Below are positions 9,023-18,016 of a DNA stretch of 64,000 bases, piece after piece. The notes under the pieces are model-generated. The model saw only the letters and a list, made by a program, of their open reading frames with translations. It searched no databases and was not told the DNA's origin. The stretch is from Pseudovibrio sp. Tun.PSC04-5.I4. Lineage in GTDB: Bacteria; Pseudomonadota; Alphaproteobacteria; Rhizobiales; Stappiaceae. Both the position numbers and the translations under genes were made by a program. Location: the NCBI RefSeq assembly GCF_900104145.1, contig NZ_FNLB01000001.1, positions 620,001-684,000 of the forward strand, written 5' to 3'. Numbering within the stretch: position 1 is the stretch's first letter; the number at the start of each line of letters is the position of its first letter.

Positions 9023-9532
9023 ATGATGGCGAAACCGACGAACACGACAGAGCGGGATGATTTCCAACTTGGTACTTTCTTCCCCTATAAGGTCCGTGTT
9101 TTTGGCACAGCCGTAAGCGCAGCGGTTTCAAGTGTTTACCGGGAGCGATATGGCTTGAGCGTTTCTGAATGGCGCACCATGGCAATTCTTGGCCGCAATC
9201 ATGCGCTGTCAGCCTCGGAAATTGTTGAGCGCTCAAGCATGGACAAAGTGAATGTCAGCCGCGCCGTGCAATCGCTTCGCAAAAAGGAATTTCTCCGCCG
9301 GGATATTGACGGGGAGGACCGCAGAAAATCCGTTTTGCGGCTAACTGCTGAAGGCCTGCGTATATTTAAGGATGTCGTTCCGCTGGTGCGTGACGTTGAA
9401 ACCGCCCTGACTGCCAACCTGAGTGCGCAGGAGCAGGATGTGCTGCTCGCCCTCATGGAAAAAGTTCAGCACAATGCTGAGGCTTTGGTTGACGAACGAG
9501 GCGAGATCACGAAAGCCAACGAACCTACTTGA
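9023..9532 (+). CDS. MarR-family transcriptional regulator
   Basis: 169 residues with the MarR winged helix-turn-helix: YRERYGLSVSEWRTMAILGRN, the recognition region SASEIVERSSMDKVNVSRAVQSLRKKEFL, and the wing DGEDRRKSVLRLTAEG. ATG occurs at 9023 and 9026; either is possible. It is divergent from the fahA operon and directly upstream of maiA, so it most likely represses both until an aromatic intermediate or its CoA ester binds. The shared TGATA/TATCA dyads around these promoters are candidate operators. Confidence 0.92.
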   Translation: MMAKPTNTTERDDFQLGTFFPYKVRVFGTAVSAAVSSVYRERYGLSVSEWRTMAILGRNHALSASEIVERSSMDKVNVSRAVQSLRKKEFLRRDIDGEDRRKSVLRLTAEGLRIFKDVVPLVRDVETALTANLSAQEQDVLLALMEKVQHNAEALVDERGEITKANEPT

Positions 9533-9562
9533 GGGAACAGTGCTCTGGGGGGCGCCGATACC

Positions 9563-10198
9563 ATGTCTAACATTACTCTTTACGACTACTGGCGCTCATC
9601 AGCGAGCTATCGGGTGCGCATCGCGCTGAACCTGAAAGGGCTTGAGTATGACATGGTTACGGTCAACCTGCTGAAGGGCGAGCAGAAGGGCGACGAAAAT
9701 TTACAGCGCAATCCACTCGGATTTGTCCCCTCACTGGACATGGACGGTGACATACTCACCCAGTCCCTCGCGATTGTTGAATATCTGGATGAACTCCACC
9801 CGACTCCAGCCCTAATGCCTGCAACTGCGCGTGAACGGGCACGGGTCCGCGCTTTATCTCACGCCATTGCGATGGACATTCACCCGGTCTGTAATCTGGG
9901 CATCGTGCAACGTATTGTGCAGTTGAGCGGCGGGGATGACACAGTCAAAGTGGACTGGATGCGCGCATACATCAGCAAAGGCCTCAACGCATTTGAGGCG
10001 CTGCTCGCAGACGGGCAGAGCGGCAAATTCTGTCATAGCGATCAGGTGAGCATGGCGGATCTTTGCCTTGTCCCGCAGGTCTACAACGCAGATCGTTGGG
10101 GCGCAGATCGCTCGCACCTCACCCGCGTCAATGCCATTATTGCTGAGACAGAAAAGCTGGAAGCCTTCCAAAAGGCTGCACCTAAGCAAGACGCTTAG
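9563..10198 (+). CDS. maiA: Maleylacetoacetate isomerase (zeta-class glutathione S-transferase)
   Basis: 211 residues, the usual MaiA length. The N-terminal thioredoxin-like domain begins MSNITLYDYWRSSASYRVRIALNLKGL and contains SSASYRVRIAL, the zeta-class signature with the catalytic Ser of the SSC-like motif. VPSLDMDGDILTQSLAIVEYLDE binds glutathione. The C-terminal helical domain follows. The enzyme performs glutathione-dependent cis-trans isomerisation of maleylacetoacetate (or maleylpyruvate) to the fumaryl form, the substrate of the divergently encoded fumarylacetoacetase. It lies 30 bases after the MarR gene, probably in the same transcript. Confidence 0.93.
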   Translation: MSNITLYDYWRSSASYRVRIALNLKGLEYDMVTVNLLKGEQKGDENLQRNPLGFVPSLDMDGDILTQSLAIVEYLDELHPTPALMPATARERARVRALSHAIAMDIHPVCNLGIVQRIVQLSGGDDTVKVDWMRAYISKGLNAFEALLADGQSGKFCHSDQVSMADLCLVPQVYNADRWGADRSHLTRVNAIIAETEKLEAFQKAAPKQDA

Positions 10199-10242
10199 CC
10201 TAACAACAATCCTAGTTTGGATGAGTATGCTTCATTTATGAG

Positions 10243-10277
10243 GAGGTAGCGGAATAATATTCCGGTGCCTCTTTTTT
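10243..10277 (+). terminator. Intrinsic terminator after maiA
   Basis: The stem GAGGTA/TGCCTC plus CGGAAT/ATTCCG, with one G-G mismatch between and loop AAT, is followed by six T residues. It ends the marR-maiA transcript. Confidence 0.75.
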
Positions 10278-10480
10278 GTGTTTAGTCCCATAAGTCTAGA
10301 TTTATTCAACTGTTGGTCGCAAAGGTTCAGGTGTAGATACCGCAGATTACCTAGAGGCAAAGCACAAGTTTCTCTCAGTGAAACTGCAATTACAGCAATA
10401 TTTCACCCCTAAACTATTAATTCAGAGAGTTTCGTTGTGATGAAAATTTTTCTTTAGTGAGTTTTGGCTCTTGCAAACAG

Positions 10481-10512
10481 AGATATATCAGAGATAATAC
10501 TGATATATCAGT
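10481..10512 (+). promoter_or_regulatory. Paired palindromic operator upstream of the peptide ABC operon
   Basis: ACTGATATATCAGT (10499-10512) is a perfect 14-base palindrome. A near copy, AGATATATCAG, starts 20 bases earlier at 10481, so both sites face the same side of the helix. The same core appears before the MarR gene (8911-8920) and before the aminopeptidase gene (16119-16128). It is a likely repressor site; the protein could be the nearby MarR regulator or an unlinked one. Confidence 0.5.
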
Positions 10513-10611
10513 GGTGGCTTATGGAATTACGGGAGCAGCCATCACCTGCGGGCCCGCATGCGCAATAATATAACACAGCATGTCCGGCACGTATCATTTG
10601 AGGGGACTACC

Positions 10612-12192
10612 ATGAAGACTTTATTGATTGCCGCGCTTACCGGCGTGTCCATGCTTGCCATGAATTCCGCACTCGCGGTTGAGCGTGGCGGGACTATGAC
10701 CTTTGCGCGCTACGATGATTCCAATCTGGTTGATCCAGTCTACGCAGACCGGAACCCGGATATCTGGATGGTCACCAACCTCTATGACACGCTGCTACGC
10801 ACCAACGCAGATGGCAAAACAATCGTACCGGGCCTCGCCTCTGGCTATGCCGTCTCTGAAGACGGCAAAACCATCAGCGTCACCCTGCGCGATGGCATCA
10901 AGTTCTCCGATGGTTCCGCGATCACCTCACATGACGTGCAGTTCTCTCTTGAACGCGCCATGAACCCCGATTTGGGTCCGTGGTCTGGCCTGATGGGATC
11001 GGTTGGGGGCGTGTCCACGGATGGCAACACCGTCACGCTTACCTTGAAAAACCCTGATCCTGCGCTGATCTCCATTCTGGCAACCTTTAACACCGCAATT
11101 GTTTCCAAGGCTGCATTTGATGCGGCACCGGGTGCCACTGATCAGGAAAAAGCAACCGCTCTGTTTGCGCCCGGAACACCTGTTTCCGGTCCGTTCAGCT
11201 TGAAGGACCGTGCACGCGGCAGCACTATGACATTTTCCGCCAACCCGCATTACTGGCGTCAAGGTGAAGACGGCAAGCCACTGCCTTACCTTGATGAAGT
11301 GAGCTTCATCGTCATCCCCGATGATGCCACTCGTATCCTGAAGCTTCAGGCTGGCGAAGTGAACGGGGCTGAGTTCGTGCCATTTTCCCGTGTAGCAGAG
11401 CTGACCGCTGATCCTGCCATCAACATGGAATTGTACCCATCCACCCGCATCGTTTACAGCCCGATTAACACCCGTCAAACCCGTGCAGATGGGTCTGCCA
11501 ACCCACTGGCGAACAAGGGCGTGCGTCAGGCGCTCAACTACGCAACCAACAAGGATGCGCTGGTTCAGCTGATTACACACGGCACTGGTAAGGCGATGAC
11601 ATCTCCGTTGATGGCATCCACCACGCAGCTCGCTCATGATGGTGGCCCGCTTTACCCTTATGATATGGCGAAAGCAAAAGAACTTGCCGCCGCTGCAGGC
11701 CTAAAAGAAGGCACTGAAATCACGCTCACCACACTGGCCGGCTCTTCTGACGATTCCACATTGTTTGCAGCGCTTCAGCAGATGTGGACACCGCTTGGTG
11801 TGAGCTTGAAGGTTGAGCAAGTTGATGGCCCAACTCGTGGCGCAAAGAACCGCTCCGGCGAGTTCGACATCCACACCTACGGCTGGGTGAATGACGTGAA
11901 TGATCCGGCGCAGGTTGCTGGCTGGCTTGGCTATTACCCAACCCGTAAAGCTGTTGGGACTGGCTGGAACAACGCAGAATTCAACACGTTGTTTGAAGCC
12001 TCCAACACTGAAATTGACCCGGAAAAACGCAGTGAGCAATACAAGAGTATGCAGGACATATATGCAGACGCTGCACCGCTGCTGTTCCTTTATGAAACTC
12101 CGTTTGCTGTGGCACTTTCTTCCAACGTGAATGGATATCTCCAGACTCCACTGGGGAACAATGAGTTCTCATCTGCCTGGATTGCAAAATAA
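10612..12192 (+). CDS. ABC transporter substrate-binding protein, family 5 (oligopeptide/dipeptide type)
   Basis: 526 residues from ATG 10612, chosen for its GAGGGG site and for the signal peptide MKTLLIAALTGVSMLAM ending near ALA-VE; an upstream ATG at 10558 would add 18 residues. The mature protein has the SBP_bac_5 layout: GGTMTFARYDDSNLVDPVY, LYDTLLRTNADGKTIVPGLA, KTISVTLRDGIKFSDG, and NPLANKGVRQALNYATNKDALVQ. It is the periplasmic receptor of the importer encoded next. The aminopeptidase P at the end of the cluster points to a peptide substrate, perhaps proline-containing. Confidence 0.92.
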   Translation: MKTLLIAALTGVSMLAMNSALAVERGGTMTFARYDDSNLVDPVYADRNPDIWMVTNLYDTLLRTNADGKTIVPGLASGYAVSEDGKTISVTLRDGIKFSDGSAITSHDVQFSLERAMNPDLGPWSGLMGSVGGVSTDGNTVTLTLKNPDPALISILATFNTAIVSKAAFDAAPGATDQEKATALFAPGTPVSGPFSLKDRARGSTMTFSANPHYWRQGEDGKPLPYLDEVSFIVIPDDATRILKLQAGEVNGAEFVPFSRVAELTADPAINMELYPSTRIVYSPINTRQTRADGSANPLANKGVRQALNYATNKDALVQLITHGTGKAMTSPLMASTTQLAHDGGPLYPYDMAKAKELAAAAGLKEGTEITLTTLAGSSDDSTLFAALQQMWTPLGVSLKVEQVDGPTRGAKNRSGEFDIHTYGWVNDVNDPAQVAGWLGYYPTRKAVGTGWNNAEFNTLFEASNTEIDPEKRSEQYKSMQDIYADAAPLLFLYETPFAVALSSNVNGYLQTPLGNNEFSSAWIAK

Positions 12193-12223
12193 CTTCTCCA
12201 ACCTTCCCAGCAATCCAAACTCT

Positions 12224-12258
12224 GCCGAAGCGCCCTTTTTGTGAGCCAGCGCTTCGGC
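12224..12258 (+). terminator. Stem-loop between the binding-protein and permease genes
   Basis: A perfect 10-base stem, GCCGAAGCGC with GCGCTTCGGC, closes a 15-base loop. There is no T-run. Such hairpins commonly protect the binding-protein mRNA 3' end or partly attenuate downstream expression, so the receptor is made in excess over the membrane subunits. Confidence 0.55.
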
Positions 12259-12302
12259 CCATTCAGGGCTCATTTCGCTGTTGCCCTAATTAGGACTGAG
12301 GA

Positions 12303-13244
12303 ATGTCTTCACTTTCCTATCTTGTGTCCCGCCTCCTGCAGATTATTCCTGTGTTTCTGCTGGTGATGGTGGTGATTTTTTTACTCGTTCGCATGTTGCC
12401 GGGAGATCCGGCCATTGCAATGGCGGATGCCAAGGCAACAGAAGTGCAACTTGAACTGATCCGGCAGAAATTGGGCCTGAATGAACCCTTTGTGATGCAG
12501 TTCTTCTACTTTGTCAGAAACACGCTCACAGGTGATATGGGCACGTCCATTCTGCTCAAAGCCCCCGTTACCGAAGTTATTCTGGAACGCATGCCCGTTA
12601 CAGCGTTCCTCACCATTTACGCGGTCTGCCTGTCCATCCTTATTGCCGGGCCGATGGCTTTTATCGCCGCGCTCAACAAAAACGGCCCTGTCGACATCGC
12701 AATTCGCAGCGTCTTTCAGATTGGCCTCTCAACACCTGTGTTTTACATCGGACTGTTGCTGCTCACATTTCTTGCGGCTTCCTTGCGGCTGTTTCCGGTT
12801 GGGGGATACGGCAAAACGTTTTTACAGCACATGCACCATCTGATGCTGCCTGCATTGACAGTGGCGCTCTACACCTCCGCAATCATCATGCGAAATTTGC
12901 GCTCTGCTGTGATTGAGGTGCTGGATGCTGAGTATATTCAGTTTGCCCGCTCCAAAGGCCTTTCCAACGGCGTCATTCTTGGCCGGCATGTGTTGCGCAA
13001 TGCGCTCATTTCCACCGTGACGCTTCTGGGCCTTTCCATTGGCAACCTGATGAGCGGAACGCTAGTGACTGAAACCGTCTTCGCGGTGCCCGGTCTGGGC
13101 CGGTTGATGCTGGAGGCCATTTTCGCCCGCGATTATCCGTTGATTCAGGGGCTAACCCTCACCTTTGCCGTGATGGTCTCCGTCGTGTTCCTGTTCACCG
13201 ATCTGGTGCAGACATGGCTAGATCCGAGGTTACGTGTCGCATGA
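12303..13244 (+). CDS. ABC transporter permease (DppB/OppB family)
   Basis: 313 residues with six transmembrane helices. The N-terminal block SRLLQIIPVFLLVMVVIFLLVRMLPGDPA is the classic OppB/DppB opening, and the EAA loop region is DAEYIQFARSKGLSNGVILGRHVLRNALI. It forms half of the inner-membrane channel together with the next gene. A TGAGGA site precedes the ATG. Its stop overlaps the next start (ATGA). Confidence 0.93.
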   Translation: MSSLSYLVSRLLQIIPVFLLVMVVIFLLVRMLPGDPAIAMADAKATEVQLELIRQKLGLNEPFVMQFFYFVRNTLTGDMGTSILLKAPVTEVILERMPVTAFLTIYAVCLSILIAGPMAFIAALNKNGPVDIAIRSVFQIGLSTPVFYIGLLLLTFLAASLRLFPVGGYGKTFLQHMHHLMLPALTVALYTSAIIMRNLRSAVIEVLDAEYIQFARSKGLSNGVILGRHVLRNALISTVTLLGLSIGNLMSGTLVTETVFAVPGLGRLMLEAIFARDYPLIQGLTLTFAVMVSVVFLFTDLVQTWLDPRLRVA

Positions 13245-14116
13245 CCCAGTTCGATACCTCACAGGCTCAAGCCTCTTTGAAAAAAGGCATGCATCCACGG
13301 GTGAAAGCCCTGCTGCGCCCCGGTTTTCTGCTTGGCCTTTTCATTCTCACCAGCTCCATCATTCTGGCGGTATTTCCATGGGCATTTGCCCCGTATGATC
13401 CCAGCGCATTTGATTATTCGACCCTACAACAACCACCGAGTTGGGATCACCCGTTCGGCACGGATAATCTGGGCAGAGACACGCTGTCTCGTGTGATCTG
13501 GGCATATTCCGTTGATATGCAGATTGCGTTTTTTGCAACCTTCTTTGCCATGGTGATCGGTATTTTTGTTGGCTCCATGGTCGCCTATCATGGCGGCATT
13601 GCAGATATCATTTTTGGCCGCATTGTTGATGTCACCATCACCTTCCCGTTTCTGGTACTGGTGATTGCCGTTGTTGCGGTTCTCGGCCCCGGCCTGACCA
13701 ACATGTATGTGGCCGTCACGCTGGTGCAGTGGGTGTATTACGCCCGCCTCACCCGCGCTGAAGTCATGACCCAGATGACGAATGATTATGCCTTGGCGGG
13801 GCGTGTGATGGGCTATTCCTCCTTCCGCATTATCTTCCGCCATTTGCTGCCTAATGCCATGACACCGCTGATCACCTATTGGATGACAGACATGGCGCTG
13901 GCTATCCTTCTCGGCTCATCGCTTGGCTATCTGGGCCTTGGCGCGCAGCCACCGCAAGCCGAATGGGGCGTGCTGATTGCAGAAGGGCGCAACTTCATCA
14001 CCACAGCCTGGTGGCTGAGCTTAATGCCGGGCATTGCGATTGTGATTACAGGCCTTGGGTTCTCCCTTGTGGGAGATAGTCTTGCTGATGTTCTACGTCC
14101 ACGAGGAGCATCCTGA
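13241..14116 (+). CDS. ABC transporter permease (DppC/OppC family)
   Basis: 291 residues from ATG 13241, where ATGA overlaps the previous stop; this start is preferred over an upstream one at 13214. DppC-type features are the HPFGTDNLGRDTLSRVIWAYS block and the EAA loop NDYALAGRVMGYSSFRIIFRHLLPN. Near its end is the LGYLGLGAQPPQAEWGVLIAEG segment found in OppC proteins. It pairs with the preceding permease to form the translocation pore. Confidence 0.93.
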   Translation: MTQFDTSQAQASLKKGMHPRVKALLRPGFLLGLFILTSSIILAVFPWAFAPYDPSAFDYSTLQQPPSWDHPFGTDNLGRDTLSRVIWAYSVDMQIAFFATFFAMVIGIFVGSMVAYHGGIADIIFGRIVDVTITFPFLVLVIAVVAVLGPGLTNMYVAVTLVQWVYYARLTRAEVMTQMTNDYALAGRVMGYSSFRIIFRHLLPNAMTPLITYWMTDMALAILLGSSLGYLGLGAQPPQAEWGVLIAEGRNFITTAWWLSLMPGIAIVITGLGFSLVGDSLADVLRPRGAS

Positions 14117-15111
14117 TGACCACCTCACAAACACCTTTGCTCAAGGTCTGCAATCTCACCACCAAGTTTCACAGTAAGGGCAAAACCCTCACAGCGGTCG
14201 ACGGCATCTCGCTGGAGGTGAACCCCGGCGAAGTCCTCGGCCTTGTGGGCGAAAGCGGGTCTGGCAAATCCATCACCCTGCGCTCCATCACCGGGCTGGC
14301 GAAACAACATGGCACAGTTGAGGGTAACGTGTTTTGGAAAGGGGAAGATCTCATTCCCCAAAGCGAAAAGCAGTTGCAGTCGGTTCGGGGCAGCCAGATC
14401 TCCATGATCTTTCAGGAGCCCATGACATCCCTCAACCCGCTGCTGAACATTGGCCTGCAAATTGAAGAGAACCTGAAAGCTCACACGCAACTGGACCGCC
14501 GCCAACGCAGGGCCCGCGCTATTGAACTGCTAGACACGGTTGGCATTCCCAGCGCCTCCTCCCGCTTGAAGGATTACCCGCACCAGTTCTCCGGCGGTAT
14601 GCGGCAACGGGTGATGATCGCCATTGCCCTCGCCTCCAACCCGGAACTGCTGCTGGCCGATGAGCCGACAACGGCGCTTGATGTCACCATTCAGGACCAG
14701 ATCTTGCAATTGCTGCTGTCGCTCGCCAAAAATCTCAACATGGCTATTGTTTTGGTTACGCATGATTTGGGTGTGGTCGCACAAACCTGCGATCGCGTCG
14801 CAGTTATGTATGCGGGCCGATTGGTTGAAAACGGATCCGTTCGCGATGTCCTCAAATCACCGCGCCATCCCTACACGCTTGGCCTGCTCAAATCGGTGCC
14901 GGAAAATATCCCCCCCCGCACCGCGCTCTATTCTGTTCCGGGGACACCGCCTGCCTTGGATGCATTGCCCGTTGGATGTTCCTTCGCTCCGCGCTGTAAC
15001 AAGGCGCAGGAGGATTGCTATCAAGTGAAACCATCATTGCAAACGATCGGTGAAGGTATTTCAGCTGCCTGCCATCATCTGGACGTTGCGCGACAGGAGG
15101 AGCTGGCATGA
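14116..15111 (+). CDS. Oligopeptide ABC transporter ATP-binding protein (DppD/OppD family)
   Basis: 331 residues. Walker A is GLVGESGSGKSITL, the Q-loop is MIFQEPMTSLNP, the ABC signature is FSGGMRQRVMIAIALA, Walker B is LLLADEPTTALDV, and the switch His lies in LVTHDLGVV. The C-terminal oligo_HPY extension has CSFAPRCNKAQEDCYQVKPSLQ, whose cysteines bind a [4Fe-4S] cluster in family members. Start ATG 14116 shares its first base with the previous stop (TGATG). With the next gene it makes the ATPase dimer of the importer. Confidence 0.94.
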   Translation: MTTSQTPLLKVCNLTTKFHSKGKTLTAVDGISLEVNPGEVLGLVGESGSGKSITLRSITGLAKQHGTVEGNVFWKGEDLIPQSEKQLQSVRGSQISMIFQEPMTSLNPLLNIGLQIEENLKAHTQLDRRQRRARAIELLDTVGIPSASSRLKDYPHQFSGGMRQRVMIAIALASNPELLLADEPTTALDVTIQDQILQLLLSLAKNLNMAIVLVTHDLGVVAQTCDRVAVMYAGRLVENGSVRDVLKSPRHPYTLGLLKSVPENIPPRTALYSVPGTPPALDALPVGCSFAPRCNKAQEDCYQVKPSLQTIGEGISAACHHLDVARQEELA

Positions 15112-16109
15112 CCTTGGAAGCGCCGGTGCTGGAGGTAAAGGACCTCCATTTACACTTTCCACTCAAAAAAACCCTCTTCGACGCAATTCAACGCAAACCT
15201 CAACGCATAGTCAAAGCCCTGAATGGGGTTAGCCTTGAGGTCATGCGAGGGGAAACGCTTGGTATCGTTGGAGAATCTGGCTGTGGCAAGTCCACGTTAG
15301 CCCGTTGTTTGGCACGGCTTTACGAGGCGGATAAGGGCACCATTCATTATGACGGGCAGGAAGTAGCTGCCAAAGATGCGGCTGCGCTGCGGGAGTATAA
15401 CCGCCGGGTCCAGATGATGTTTCAGGACCCCTACTCCTCCCTCAATCCCCGCATGAGTGTACGGCAGGTCTTGTGTGAAGCCCTGAGCGTTCACAAAATG
15501 CGCCCGCCAGAACAGATTGATGATCGCATTGCAGAGCTGCTGGAGCTGGTGCGTCTGCCGCAAGATGCTGCGGAAAAACTACCTCACGAATTCTCGGGTG
15601 GGCAACGCCAACGCATTGCAATTGCACGGGCTTTGTCCGTAGAGCCTGAGGTGTTGGTGGCCGATGAACTGGTCTCCGCGCTGGATGTCTCTGTTCAGGC
15701 GCAGGTGGTGAATCTGCTGTTGGAGCTTCAGGACAAGCTCAAGCTGACAATCCTGTTTGTGGCGCATGATCTGCGACTTGTCCGCCATGTATCCCACAGG
15801 GTTGCGGTGATTTATCTGGGCTCAATTGTTGAGATCGGGGACTCAGAACAGCTGTTTAACGCCCCAAGACATCCCTATTCCAAAGCCCTTCTCGCAGCAG
15901 CTCCTTCTTTAGATCCAGACAAGCGCAATACCCGGCCTTCAATCTCCGGAGAATTACCCAGTCCTCTTAACGTTCCCAAGGGTTGCGCTTTCCATGCAAG
16001 GTGCCCTCATGCTACTGCAAGATGCCAGAGTGAAACTCCCCAATTGAGAGCTATTGACGAGCTGGGTCATGTTGCTTATCACCATGCCGAAACCCTCATC
16101 CAGTCATAG
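15108..16109 (+). CDS. Oligopeptide ABC transporter ATP-binding protein (DppF/OppF family)
   Basis: 333 residues overlapping the previous gene by ATGA. Walker A is GIVGESGCGKSTLARC, the Q-loop is MMFQDPYSSLNPRM, the signature is FSGGQRQRIAIARAL, and the H-loop is VAHDLRLVRHV. Walker B reads VLVADELVSALDVSV: the usual ADEPVSALD proline is Leu, a small deviation not expected to prevent ATP hydrolysis. The C-terminal segment GCAFHARCPHATARC is the OppF cysteine motif. Confidence 0.93.
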   Translation: MTLEAPVLEVKDLHLHFPLKKTLFDAIQRKPQRIVKALNGVSLEVMRGETLGIVGESGCGKSTLARCLARLYEADKGTIHYDGQEVAAKDAAALREYNRRVQMMFQDPYSSLNPRMSVRQVLCEALSVHKMRPPEQIDDRIAELLELVRLPQDAAEKLPHEFSGGQRQRIAIARALSVEPEVLVADELVSALDVSVQAQVVNLLLELQDKLKLTILFVAHDLRLVRHVSHRVAVIYLGSIVEIGDSEQLFNAPRHPYSKALLAAAPSLDPDKRNTRPSISGELPSPLNVPKGCAFHARCPHATARCQSETPQLRAIDELGHVAYHHAETLIQS

Positions 16110-16118
16110 AATAAAAAG

Positions 16119-16128
16119 TATATATCAG
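16119..16128 (+). promoter_or_regulatory. ATATATCAG half-site before the aminopeptidase gene
   Basis: TATATATCAG lies in the 26-base gap before the aminopeptidase start and repeats the core of the operator at 10481-10512. It overlaps the likely ribosome binding site, so it may be coincidence or a roadblock site. Confidence 0.25.
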
Positions 16129-16135
16129 GCAAATT

Positions 16136-17941
16136 ATGTTGGAAAATCAGAAGTTTGAGACCATAATGGATCGCCTTTCCCTCCTGCGGGAGGAGATGAA
16201 AAGCAACTCGCTGGATGCACTTATCATCCCTCGCTTTGACGAGCATCAAGGGGAGTATTGCGCGCCTCACGATGAGCGCTTGGCGTGGACAACCGGCTTT
16301 ACCGGGTCCGCTGGTCTGGCACTTATTACCCTCAAAGAGGCCGTGGTTTTTGTGGATGGGCGCTATACCGTTCAAGTCCGCAACCAATGCAGCGCTGAAA
16401 CGTTCGCTTTCCAACATTTGTTTGAGGAACCGCTGGAACACTGGCTTTCCGCCAACGTGAACCGCGGGGAAAGAGTGGGGGTTGATCCCATGCTTATTCC
16501 CTCCAACTGGTGGGATAGATTTGACGGAGGCGTGGAACAGGCCAAAGCCACACTGGTCGCTACACCGTACAATCTGGTGGATGAAGTCTGGGAGGATCAG
16601 CCAGAAAAACCACTCGCTCCGGTTACCCCCTACTCCGTTGAACATGCGGGCAAAACCAGCTTGCAAAAACGCGGAGAAATCGCTGCTCAGATGAAAGAGG
16701 CTGGTGCCAAGCTTCTGGTGGAAACACAACCGGACAACATCGCATGGCTGCTCAATGTGCGCGGGGATGATGTGGAATTTAATCCCATCCCGCATTCCTT
16801 CCTTTTGTTGAAAGATGACGGCTCAGCCTGTTGGTTTGTGAATTCCCGTAAACTCTCCAACACTCTAGAAGACTATGAATTAGACGGCGTTGAAACCGCT
16901 GATCCTCGCGATTTTCTGGATGGCATTGAAAACCTGACTGGCGAGAACGCGCAAGTCCTTGTTGATCCAGACTTTTCTCCCGTTGCTGCACGCATATCAG
17001 TAAAGCAGGCAGGCGGAATTCCGCTGATGCAACGCGGTGCAATCACCCTCACAAAGGCACAGAAGAACTCCTGCGAACTCAATGGCTTACGCGCCTGCCA
17101 CATCCGCGACGGCATTGCATGGACCGAGTTTGCAGCTTGGCTGAAACGAGAAGTTCCCCTTCGTGCAAAAGCTGGTAATCCGGTTTATGAACTGGAAGCA
17201 GAAGAACGCATACTAGGCGAGCGCCAACGTCAAAGCGGTTTCGTCTATCCAAGTTTCCGAAGTATTTCAGCAGCTTCCGGCAATGCTGCCATGTGTCATT
17301 ATGCTGCGAGCGATGCTACCAACACGGAAATTCTACCAGAACAGACCTACCTTCTGGATTCTGGCGGCCAATACATTGACGGCACCACAGATGCAACGCG
17401 CACCTTCGCGTTTTCCGAAGTCAATGATGAGTTCCGCCGCGCCTACACCGCTGTTTTCAAAGGCTTTATCGCACTGGCTTCACTACGGTTTCCAAAAGGC
17501 ACACAAGGCTATCACATAGATGGCTTCGCCCGCAAACCGCTTTGGGATCTTGGTCTGGACTATGACCATGGAACCGGCCACGGTATTGGTCATTACCTCT
17601 CCGTCCACGAACAGCCGCAACGCATTGGAAAGCCGTACAATCCGGTGGATCTTTGTGCAGGCATGGTGATGTCCATAGAACCGGGTTTCTATGTGGCGGA
17701 TAAGTTTGGTATCCGCATCGAAAACCTCTTTGAAATCATAGAGGAAGCCGATGGGTTCCTCTCCTTCAAGAACCTCACCTACATTCCGATTGAACCGCAA
17801 ATGCTCAACATGGTGGAGCTGACGCGAGCGGAAATGAAGTGGCTTGGCGATTACAACGCTGACCTCAAGACCATACTCGGCCCTGAGCTCAGCCCTGATG
17901 GATTGGACTATCTGCACGATTGCATCGAATTGCCGGACTAA
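16136..17941 (+). CDS. pepP: Aminopeptidase P family protein (Xaa-Pro aminopeptidase, M24B)
   Basis: 601 residues, the long three-domain form. Two N-terminal creatinase-like domains (residues 1-310) precede the pita-bread catalytic domain. Metal ligands are visible as the two Asp of GGQYIDGTTDATRTF, the His of GTGHGIGHYLSVHE, the Glu of SIEPGFYV and the Glu of FGIRIENLFEI. The enzyme removes an N-terminal residue preceding proline in the cytoplasm. It follows the peptide importer by 26 bases, so the operon appears to import and digest peptides, including proline-rich ones. ATG 16136 fits; ATG 16166 is possible. Confidence 0.92.
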   Translation: MLENQKFETIMDRLSLLREEMKSNSLDALIIPRFDEHQGEYCAPHDERLAWTTGFTGSAGLALITLKEAVVFVDGRYTVQVRNQCSAETFAFQHLFEEPLEHWLSANVNRGERVGVDPMLIPSNWWDRFDGGVEQAKATLVATPYNLVDEVWEDQPEKPLAPVTPYSVEHAGKTSLQKRGEIAAQMKEAGAKLLVETQPDNIAWLLNVRGDDVEFNPIPHSFLLLKDDGSACWFVNSRKLSNTLEDYELDGVETADPRDFLDGIENLTGENAQVLVDPDFSPVAARISVKQAGGIPLMQRGAITLTKAQKNSCELNGLRACHIRDGIAWTEFAAWLKREVPLRAKAGNPVYELEAEERILGERQRQSGFVYPSFRSISAASGNAAMCHYAASDATNTEILPEQTYLLDSGGQYIDGTTDATRTFAFSEVNDEFRRAYTAVFKGFIALASLRFPKGTQGYHIDGFARKPLWDLGLDYDHGTGHGIGHYLSVHEQPQRIGKPYNPVDLCAGMVMSIEPGFYVADKFGIRIENLFEIIEEADGFLSFKNLTYIPIEPQMLNMVELTRAEMKWLGDYNADLKTILGPELSPDGLDYLHDCIELPD

Positions 17942-17962
17942 ATAGTACTATCTCAAAACGAA

Positions 17963-17996
17963 AAAGCCCCGCAAAACAACTTGCTCTGCGGGGCTT
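17963..17996. terminator. Bidirectional terminator between converging operons
   Basis: A 10-base stem, AAGCCCCGCA with TGCGGGGCTT, lies between the convergent aminopeptidase and alcohol dehydrogenase genes. The leftward transcript gains a run of five T residues after the stem, so it is strongest for the alcohol dehydrogenase operon. Confidence 0.8.
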
Positions 17997-18016
17997 ATCT
18001 ATTGATATGTAACAGG

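Larger units (their letters stand above)
10199..10611. other. Intergenic region between maiA and the ABC transporter operon
   Basis: This 413-base gap holds the maiA terminator (10243-10277) and the TGATATATCA operator pair (10481-10512). The remainder is AT-rich leader. A GAGGGG ribosome binding site precedes ATG 10612. I see no gene here. Confidence 0.6.
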
